From: Desulfurococcales archaeon
GTDB lineage: Archaea > Thermoproteota > Thermoprotei_A > Sulfolobales > NBVN01
NCBI GenBank assembly: GCA_023255965.1
Contig: JAGDWE010000045.1
Coordinates: forward strand, 1 to 11,319
Direction of reading: 5' to 3'
DNA length: 11,319 bases
Position numbers and translations under genes: made by a program. Shown piece by piece: positions 6,142 through 11,319 of this stretch; the stretch's first letter is position 1; every line of letters begins with the position of its first letter. The notes under the pieces were generated by a model. The model did no database searches and had not been told where the DNA came from. It saw nothing but the letters and a program-made list of their open reading frames with translations.

Positions 6142-7455
6142 ATGCTTAGGGAACTGATACTTAAGGAGGTTAAGGATTTAATCAGAGATCCGAGGATTTG
6201 GATTCCCTTCATCATCTCAGCCTTAATACTCCCACTAGTTGGGTTAGTAGTATCTACAGGTATTAAGGAGGGCGTTGCTGAGGTATCAGCACCGATTAAC
6301 TTACTCGTCAGCGACCTGGACAATGGATTCCTAACCAAATACGTACTAGATAACTTAAGTAAGTTGGAGCTGATTAATAACCTAACCATAGCACATGTAA
6401 AAGACCTAGCTCACTTAAAGGCCATCGCATTAGAGGGAGGCTTTGATGTGATCCTCATCATTAACGAGGGATTCACTAAGAGCTTATTAAGCGGTCTAAA
6501 GGCCAACATAACGTTAATCGATGTCGTTAAAACGGTTGGAATGATGTCAGCACTTAAGTCATCCATAGTTACCTCATTACTTAACGACGTCGTAGGTGAT
6601 ATTATGTTAAGGTATTACGGCCTTAACATATCATCATCCATAATCAAATGGCCTACCAATGCAATAATAATGACTTACCTAGTCCCACGTAATCAATTAG
6701 TTGCTGGATCCTCATCACTTCTTACCCAGCTGGGCATGACCTCATTCATTATGCCATTAGTTCTAATGATAATAACCATTTCAGTACTTCAGATGGCCGC
6801 TACATCAACCGCTGTCGAGAATGAGGAGAGGACTTTAGAGGTACTCCTAACACTACCCATGAGTAGGTTCGATATATTAATGTCCAAGCTTCTGGGCTCG
6901 TTCACTGTAGCTTTAGTTGGCTCATCGTTCAATGTATTTGGATTCGTCATATATTTCTACATATTCTCAGCAACCCTCACTACCTCAGTTCCAGCCAGTA
7001 CATTAGATTTCGCCCCAAACATATACTTAATAGATCCGACTTCGATCATGTACTTGACTGTAAGCGTAGTCCTGGCATCGCTAGCTATGGCCTCATTAGG
7101 AGTAACTATAGGGGTATTAAGCAACGACGTAAGAATAGCCTCAACGATATCTGGGCCTATAGTAATGCTTGTTATTCTACCCAGCTACTACATAATGTTC
7201 GTTGATACATTGAAGATAGGGGCACCTCTACGGTACCTACTTTACGCTCTACCCTTTACACAACCAATGATGATAGCTAAGGAGTCAGTTATATCTAGGC
7301 CGGACGCGCTAACCCCCATGTGGTTGGCGACATCATTACTTTTCTCAATAATGCTTCTACTACTCACATCTAAAATGCTGACGCTAGATAAACTACTTAG
7401 AGTTCAGAGGGCATTATCATCAATTAGGAGAAGGAAAGAAACGCTCATGACATGA
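6142..7455 (+). CDS. ABC-2 type exporter, membrane permease (NatB-like, with a large outside domain)
   Basis: This is the membrane subunit for the ATPase just upstream; five bases separate the two, so they are probably translated together. The 437 residues show an N-terminal amphipathic start (LILKEVKDLIRDPRIW), TM1 at about 20-39, a polar and probably extracytoplasmic domain of about 160 residues, then TM helices near 200-220, 250-275, 302-326, 334-353 and 392-413. The cytoplasmic coupling motif ENEERTLEVLLTLPMSRFDIL (226-246), typical of this branch, sits between TM2 and TM3. This architecture separates it from the shorter DrrB-type permease remnant at 3102-3988, so it is not a simple duplicate. 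The substrate is not known. The gene ends ATGACATGA, overlapping another ATG (7452) discussed with the DJ-1 gene. Confidence 0.9.
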   Translation: MLRELILKEVKDLIRDPRIWIPFIISALILPLVGLVVSTGIKEGVAEVSAPINLLVSDLDNGFLTKYVLDNLSKLELINNLTIAHVKDLAHLKAIALEGGFDVILIINEGFTKSLLSGLKANITLIDVVKTVGMMSALKSSIVTSLLNDVVGDIMLRYYGLNISSSIIKWPTNAIIMTYLVPRNQLVAGSSSLLTQLGMTSFIMPLVLMIITISVLQMAATSTAVENEERTLEVLLTLPMSRFDILMSKLLGSFTVALVGSSFNVFGFVIYFYIFSATLTTSVPASTLDFAPNIYLIDPTSIMYLTVSVVLASLAMASLGVTIGVLSNDVRIASTISGPIVMLVILPSYYIMFVDTLKIGAPLRYLLYALPFTQPMMIAKESVISRPDALTPMWLATSLLFSIMLLLLTSKMLTLDKLLRVQRALSSIRRRKETLMT

Positions 7456-7458
7456 TCG

Positions 7459-7478
7459 CCGCGAACGCGGATATAATT
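7459..7478 (+). promoter_or_regulatory. GC palindrome beside a TATA-like box ahead of the DJ-1 gene
   Basis: CCGCGAACGCGG (7459-7470) is a near-perfect palindrome whose arms pair at all five positions. It directly touches ATATAATT (7471-7478). The spacing to 7500-7502 suits a transcription start just ahead of the DJ-1 coding region. The palindrome covers the BRE position upstream of the TATA box, so it could be a binding site for a regulator. The TATA-like octamer matches the one at the padR promoter (GATATAATT in both). Confidence 0.45.
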
Positions 7479-7509
7479 ACAACATTTACTTGCTAAGAGA
7501 ATTGGGCCG

Positions 7510-8094
7510 ATATCCGGTCTTAAAGGTAGGAAAGCGGTTTTCATAGCAGCCAATGAGTTCGAAGATGTTGAGTTACTTTATTCATCCATACGCTTAGGTG
7601 GAGAAGTCGCTGATGTAATTATAGTACCAACAAAGTTTGGTCTTCATCCAAGACCGGCGGACCCACGTAGGCCTATGACTGGGAGGTTCGGTACGACGGT
7701 ACCTTTGCTAGTATTTAGGGAAGGAGAGAGGCATGTGATTAAAGAGCTAAGTGAGCTTAGGGTTGATGATATAGATGCTATAGTCATCCCTGGAGGCTTC
7801 TCGCCAGATTACCTGAGGAGGCTGCCAGACGTCTCGAACTTCGTTAGAGAAGCATATAATAAGGGTAAGCTAATCGCAGCTATATGCCATGGCCCGTGGG
7901 TTCTAATATCGGCAGGGTTAGTTAAAGGTAAGAGAATAGCTGGAGTCATAGCGATTAAAGACGACATAATAAATGCTGGAGCAATGTATGAGGATGCAGC
8001 CGTAGTTAGAGATGAAAATACGATGACATCTAGAACTCCAGATGATTTATCGGAGTTCTGCAACGCAATCATAGATGCGTTAAGCAGTCATTAA
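7510..8094 (+). CDS. DJ-1/PfpI family protein, start codon absent or non-canonical
   Basis: DJ-1/PfpI proteins are small cytosolic enzymes with a reactive Cys: intracellular proteases, chaperones or glyoxalase/deglycase-like enzymes, not distinguishable here. Conserved parts, numbered from ATA 7510, are KAVFIAANEFEDVELLY (8-24, strand 1 and the acidic residue next to the active site), DAIVIPGGFSPDYLR (89-103) and the nucleophile elbow AAICHGPW with C126-H127. The first ATG in frame is 7675, which would remove residues 1-55, including the whole first strand and the acidic residue, so it is unlikely to be the real start. Between TAA 7474-7476 and 7675 there is no ATG, GTG or TTG in frame. ATA 7510 sits where relatives have Met, suggesting ATG to ATA; ATT 7501 lies at the predicted transcript start. 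The gene may use a rare start or be silenced by start loss. Confidence 0.72.
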   Translation: MSGLKGRKAVFIAANEFEDVELLYSSIRLGGEVADVIIVPTKFGLHPRPADPRRPMTGRFGTTVPLLVFREGERHVIKELSELRVDDIDAIVIPGGFSPDYLRRLPDVSNFVREAYNKGKLIAAICHGPWVLISAGLVKGKRIAGVIAIKDDIINAGAMYEDAAVVRDENTMTSRTPDDLSEFCNAIIDALSSH

Positions 8095-8108
8095 TAGTTA
8101 CAAGTGAG

Positions 8109-8136
8109 GGCCTCACCCTTCAGGGCGGAGGGGGTC
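8109..8136 (-). repeat. Dispersed hairpin element, copy C
   Basis: The core CCTC-A-CCCT-TC-AGGG-CG-GAGG (8111-8131) folds into an imperfect hairpin. Its reverse complement, ACCCCCTCC then GCCCTGAAGGGTGAGGCC, is the closest match in the window to copy A at 4014-4042. It lies 14 bases after the DJ-1 stop codon. The better-paired stem here suggests that it is closer to the ancestral form than copy A, which has one broken pair. Confidence 0.6.
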
Positions 8137-8137
8137 G

Positions 8138-8265
8138 GTCTTGAGACGGTAATTGCAGCCGTAATTAAATTTGTAGAGCTAGACAACTTCTCAAACACAT
8201 ACTTTGATAGGTGTAACACTGAGGCATCTGCCTTTTAGAAGTTGTTGAGCAGGTTTAGCTTGCCA
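8138..8265 (+). other. Gap before glnA with a possible coding scrap
   Basis: In one plus-strand frame the sequence just after copy C reads LETVIAAVIKFVELDNF, then SNTYFDRCNTEASAF, a stop (TAG), then KLLSRFSL. It has no start codon and no clear end. The run looks like degraded protein-coding sequence and is vaguely like the N-terminal beta-strand and helix of TnpB proteins, which would suit its place beside a TnpB-type hairpin, but no diagnostic motif is present. Near 8264-8289 there is a short TATATATC-type AT repeat that overlaps the stop codon of glnA. Confidence 0.25.
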
Positions 8266-8270
8266 TATAT

Positions 8271-9650
8271 CTATATATCTATATATTGAAATACTTCTAT
8301 AGCTGTTGGATACGTTGCTATCTTCCTAACCTCCTCGCGTTTAATCTCTATATAGCTATCTATGAGTTCTTGAGCGAATATCGGCTTCAGCCACTCATTA
8401 TCGCATTCTAGCTCATCTAACGCCTCATCTAAGGACCTCGGTAACTCCTTAATGCCTAGCTCCTTTCTTCTCCTAGGCGTCATCCTGTATACGTTTTCAT
8501 CAAGTGGATCCCCGGGATCTAACTTCCTATTAACTCCATCCATACCAGCTAGAACGACGGCGGATAACGCAAGGTAGGGATTTGCACTAGGGTCTGGTGG
8601 TCTGAACTCAACCCTCTTAGACTTACTACTCCCATTATATGCCGGGATCCTTATGGCAGCACTTCTATTCCCTTTACTCCATACAAGGTATACGGGCGCT
8701 TCATAGCCGGGTACTAACCTCTTATAACTATTTACCGTAGGACTTACAATGGCAGATAATGCCCTTCCATGCTCTATTAGCCCACCAATGAAGTACCTAG
8801 CATACTGACTTAGGCCAGCGTAGTTGTCATTAGGGTCGTAAAATAGGTTTACACCATCCCCCCATATGCTCACATGTACGTGCATACCACTTCCGTTATC
8901 CCCGTAGATGGGCTTAGGCATGAATGTAGCTACATACCCCCTCCTATACGCTAGAGACTTAATAACGTACTTAACCGTCTGAACAGCGTCCGCAGTAAAC
9001 GTAGTAATCCCTCCCTTAAAGTTAATTTCATGTTGTGCTGAAGCAACTTCATGATGTAGGACTTCAACAGATAGGTTGAAGTGCCTCTCAAGGATCTCAG
9101 CGCACTCAACCTTCAGCTCTTCGAACTTATCTTTAGGATGCGTGACGTAGTACCCATCCTTACTTCTATTAAATGGTACAGTAGCACTCCAGAACGCCTC
9201 ACTACTCACTATCTCTAGCTGCTGCTTCCAAACATCTACGGATACGTTAACTCTGTCAAATATGAAGAACTCCAGCTCCGTTGATACGTAGGGCCTTAAC
9301 CCGTTTTCAAGGAGAGCTGAATCTACGCTCTCTGCAACAAACCTCGGGTCCTTAGACATCCTTTCCTTGTCCCTGTAAATGCTGCTTATAACTCTCGCGG
9401 TTCCAGGGGCCCACGGTATCATAGCAAACGTATCTGGTATAGGCTTTAAGGTTAGGTCGCTCTCCTCGATCCCTGTAAACCCCTTAATGCTACTTCCGTC
9501 AAGCTTCCCAATACCATCAGTAAATAATTCAGGTGTCACTAGCTTAGATGATATCATAACATGCCTTAATACACCTATTAAGTCCGTGAATTGTAGATCC
9601 AGCCACTTAATGTTATTTCGTTCAATCTCCGAAATTACATCTTTTGACAT
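8271..9650 (-). CDS. glnA: Glutamine synthetase, type I (archaeal GSI-alpha-like)
   Basis: This enzyme makes glutamine from glutamate, ammonia and ATP, and forms cytosolic dodecamers. The 459 residues carry the full catalytic set: DGSS latch (51-54), metal ligands in TELEFFIF (E125, E127), E201 and E208 in HHEVASAQHEI, GSGMHVHV (H257, H259), KRLVPGYEAPV (R311, E317), NRSAAIRIP (R329, R334) and VEFRPPDPSANP (E348, R350). A Tyr (Y388 in ENVYRMTP) sits where enterobacterial enzymes are adenylylated, but the surrounding motif is the unmodified archaeal type, so control by adenylylation is not expected. The DGSS latch and complete ligand set argue against a gamma-glutamylpolyamine ligase. The gene is divergent from an Lrp/AsnC regulator. 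TAAATAAAATT at 9684-9694, read on the minus strand, is a likely TATA box about 39 bases ahead of the ATG. The stop codon lies inside an AT repeat. Confidence 0.95.
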   Translation of the reverse strand: MSKDVISEIERNNIKWLDLQFTDLIGVLRHVMISSKLVTPELFTDGIGKLDGSSIKGFTGIEESDLTLKPIPDTFAMIPWAPGTARVISSIYRDKERMSKDPRFVAESVDSALLENGLRPYVSTELEFFIFDRVNVSVDVWKQQLEIVSSEAFWSATVPFNRSKDGYYVTHPKDKFEELKVECAEILERHFNLSVEVLHHEVASAQHEINFKGGITTFTADAVQTVKYVIKSLAYRRGYVATFMPKPIYGDNGSGMHVHVSIWGDGVNLFYDPNDNYAGLSQYARYFIGGLIEHGRALSAIVSPTVNSYKRLVPGYEAPVYLVWSKGNRSAAIRIPAYNGSSKSKRVEFRPPDPSANPYLALSAVVLAGMDGVNRKLDPGDPLDENVYRMTPRRRKELGIKELPRSLDEALDELECDNEWLKPIFAQELIDSYIEIKREEVRKIATYPTAIEVFQYIDI

Positions 9651-9774
9651 ACTTTCAACGTATAATTCATTGGTATAGAACTCTAAATAAAATTAACTAC
9701 AATAGATATGATACACCCATATAGGGGCCCATTAAACCATATATAGTTGAGTTAGTTAATTGTTCTATTGGTGA
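9651..9774. promoter_or_regulatory. Shared divergent control region of glnA and the Lrp/AsnC gene
   Basis: This 124-base gap holds a TATA box for each side: 9684-9694 (minus, glnA) and CCATATATAG at 9737-9746 (plus, regulator). The core CCATATA occurs twice, at 9717-9723 and 9737-9743, exactly 20 bases or about two helical turns apart. The first copy runs into AGGGGCCC, with the palindrome GGGCCC at 9725-9730. Phased repeats are the usual way Lrp-type octamers wrap DNA, so the region is read as the likely site of auto- and cross-regulation. Binding itself is inferred. Confidence 0.5.
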
Positions 9775-9783
9775 ATGCTTAGA

Positions 9784-10245
9784 ATGAACTTATTAGATGA
9801 GGTAGATTTAGCGATAATCAATGCATTGAAGGAGAATGCAAAACTAGGTATTAGGGAAATTTCAAGGATGTTGAGGAAGTCCCCATCAACGATAATTAAT
9901 AGGATGAGGAGGTTAGAGAAATTAGGGATAATAAAGGGATATACTGTGCTGATAGACTATAGCAAGTTGGGTTATCAAATAAATGCGATTACATTGCTAC
10001 AGGTAGATGGCGCCCATATAGAGGAGGTTGAGAGGGTCCTCGCATTAGAACCTAACGTAAGGTCGGTATATGATATAACCGGCGAATACGACGTTATGAT
10101 AATTTCTACATTTGAAGATGTGAGCAAGTTAGATGCGTTTATTAAGAAATTACTTAAGCTACCATACATTAAGAAGACTGTTACTAACATCGCCTTCAGG
10201 GTGGTTAAGGAATCGCCGCATATTAACGTAAAGATAGGGGGCTAG
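9784..10245 (+). CDS. Lrp/AsnC-family transcriptional regulator
   Basis: This is a DNA-binding regulator that usually senses an amino acid through its C-terminal RAM domain. The N-terminal helix-turn-helix spans KENAKLGIREISRMLRKSPS then TIINRMRRLEKLGIIKGYTV, and the RAM domain follows (about residues 70-145 of the longer form) with the ligand-site motif ITGEYDVMII. Length is about 153-156 residues, normal for the family. Two ATG codons are in frame, 9775 and 9784. GGTGA (9770-9774) touches the first but is nine bases from the second, a better ribosome spacing, so 9784 is favoured; 9775 remains possible on a nearly leaderless transcript from the TATA box at 9737-9746. Its position back to back with glnA suggests control of nitrogen or glutamine metabolism. 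The effector is not visible. The gene is convergent with the tRNA thiolase gene, 54 bases away. Confidence 0.92.
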   Translation: MNLLDEVDLAIINALKENAKLGIREISRMLRKSPSTIINRMRRLEKLGIIKGYTVLIDYSKLGYQINAITLLQVDGAHIEEVERVLALEPNVRSVYDITGEYDVMIISTFEDVSKLDAFIKKLLKLPYIKKTVTNIAFRVVKESPHINVKIGG

Positions 10246-10299
10246 GATATCACATCACGATGGGATCTTGTTTTCAAAGCACAGGGGGCATTTATGTGG

Positions 10300-11286
10300 T
10301 CAACTTAAACTCCTAATTAAGTCTCTAACCCTGGATCGTACATCGTACCCTAACGGCTTACCCAGGGACCTCTCAGTGAATTTACAGAACGAGCAAGTAC
10401 CGCTTGATGATGGCATCCCACAGTATTTACAGCGGATGACTTCTCCCTCAGCTTTTACATCAGCTACTTTAATAAGCCTCCTCATTAAAGATATTTTAAA
10501 GCCGGGTGATGAGGCTTCAAGCTTATCTAGCATTTCCCTAATTACTGCCTTGAAGTTATCAACGTACTTGTATGGACATGGACTTCTAACATATTCTATA
10601 CCCCTAATATTAGCGTATAATATGATATCATCCTCACACGTTTCATGGAGTATCCTTAACTTCGCAGCCATGACTCCCTTGATGCCTAATGTCACCGGCG
10701 ATAACTTAATCATTCTGAAGTTCCCCTGAACTAGGAAGTCCTTAAGCGCGAATACAAGCAAGTCGTCCATGTGATGCCCAAGGGCGACTGCATCAGCGTC
10801 AAGTTCGACCGAAACTACATTAATTAAGTATCTCTTAAGCATGCCACATAAACTACATGGAGGCCTCCTAGAGATCCTAATAAGTTCTGGTAAGGAGTAG
10901 CCGATGAGATCCCTAAGCGGTAGTACAAAGCATTTCAAATTTAATTCCCTACATACCTTCCTCACGACATGGCTGGATTCTTCTGAGAAGCCGTCAATAC
11001 CGAGATCCAAGTGAAGCCCGTATATCTCCTTAATTCTGAAGGCATCTCTATGCCTCATAATTATATGGGCCAAGGACGTGCTGTCCTTACCACCTGATAA
11101 TGCTATAATAAGCTTTCTTATACCATCAAACATATTATGTCTTTCAGCGACTCTAGCTACACGCATTTCGACATACTCTGCGAAGTGGTCGCGACATAAG
11201 TTCATCCTAGCATACCTAACCCTTACAGCCGCTTGCCTACCGCATTTAAAGCACCTAACACCGTCTCCAACTATAGCTATACTCAT
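10300..11286 (-). CDS. ttuA: TtuA/Ncs6-type tRNA 2-thiolation protein
   Basis: A PP-loop ATPase that adenylates a tRNA uridine and replaces its oxygen with sulfur. TtuA modifies U54 in thermophile tRNAs; Ncs6/CTU1 relatives modify the wobble U34. Numbered from the longer (GTG 11310) form: N-terminal zinc finger C20/C23 and C39/H42, PP-loop LSGGKDST (71-78), CSLC (C152, C155) with C245 in SPCPYK as the three iron-sulfur ligands known in TtuA, and the C-terminal zinc finger C294/C297 and C306/C309. All are present, so it looks functional. ATG 11286 (328 residues) is preferred; GTG 11310 would add eight residues and its promoter would lie outside the window. The sulfur donor (TtuB/Urm1-like protein) is not here. 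The U54 versus U34 choice is inferred from cysteine layout and is not certain. Confidence 0.88.
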   Translation of the reverse strand: MSIAIVGDGVRCFKCGRQAAVRVRYARMNLCRDHFAEYVEMRVARVAERHNMFDGIRKLIIALSGGKDSTSLAHIIMRHRDAFRIKEIYGLHLDLGIDGFSEESSHVVRKVCRELNLKCFVLPLRDLIGYSLPELIRISRRPPCSLCGMLKRYLINVVSVELDADAVALGHHMDDLLVFALKDFLVQGNFRMIKLSPVTLGIKGVMAAKLRILHETCEDDIILYANIRGIEYVRSPCPYKYVDNFKAVIREMLDKLEASSPGFKISLMRRLIKVADVKAEGEVIRCKYCGMPSSSGTCSFCKFTERSLGKPLGYDVRSRVRDLIRSLS

Positions 11287-11319
11287 AACTTTCTTCCCTA
11301 GATAAATCACTAACTTAAC

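Noticed and set aside
8264..8289. AT-rich tandem TATATATC-type repeat at the end of glnA as a CRISPR-like or promoter array
   Set aside because: It has only about three short units with no spacers, and part of it encodes the last residues of GlnA; replication slippage explains it.
10246..10299. Gap between the converging Lrp and ttuA genes as an RNA gene
   Set aside because: 54 bases with no stable stem, tRNA-like arms or repeat; nothing identifiable.

Overview
The window reads as chromosome from a thermophilic crenarchaeote (Thermoproteota). Evidence: short archaeal promoters with AT-rich TATA-like boxes about 25-30 bases ahead of start codons; GGTGA/GGTGG-type ribosome binding sites; heavy use of AGG, ATA and TTA codons; and a gene set typical of that group (archaeal GlnA, an Lrp/AsnC regulator, a TtuA-like tRNA thiolase, PadR plus ABC-2 exporters, an IS200/IS605-type TnpB remnant). 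A Thermoproteaceae member (Caldivirga/Vulcanisaeta-like) is a guess from style, not a demonstrated assignment.

Layout, left to right. (1) 1-345, minus strand: the GC-rich C-terminal end of a TnpB gene, frameshifted and cut by the window edge. (2) 576-1520, minus: intact branched-chain aminotransferase. (3) 1643-3988, plus: an operator-like palindrome, an intact PadR repressor gene, then a DrrA-type ATPase with two in-frame stops and a DrrB-type permease with a one-base frameshift. This is a drug-efflux operon whose sensor survives and whose pump is dead. (4) 4119-5312: an intact mandelate-racemase-group enolase-superfamily enzyme with all catalytic residues. (5) 5411-7455: an intact second ABC-2 exporter, ATPase plus permease. 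(6) 7510-8094: a DJ-1/PfpI protein whose coding frame continues upstream of the first ATG but has no ATG, GTG or TTG where the domain begins. (7) 8271-9650, minus, and 9775-10245, plus: glutamine synthetase and an Lrp/AsnC regulator, divergent across a 124-base control region. (8) 10300 to 11286 or 11310, minus: a TtuA-type tRNA 2-thiolation enzyme with both zinc-binding modules and the three iron-sulfur cysteines.

Two patterns cut across the genes. First, lesions cluster: two nonsense codons, two one-base frameshifts and an apparent start-codon loss fall only in the TnpB, efflux-pump and DJ-1 genes, while the metabolic and tRNA genes are clean. Second, three diverged copies of a roughly 29-base element (core GCCCTGAARGG) lie just after three consecutive gene ends (near 4014, 5335 and 8109). 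They resemble the terminal hairpins of IS200/IS605/TnpB elements and may be remnants of them, or may have been kept as 3'-end hairpins.

The metabolic theme is amino-acid nitrogen: aminotransferase, glutamine synthetase and an Lrp-family regulator, the last two probably linked by regulation. I see no clear new defence or biosynthetic system. The most unusual items are the three-copy hairpin family, the PadR operator left in front of a dead pump, and the DJ-1 start.
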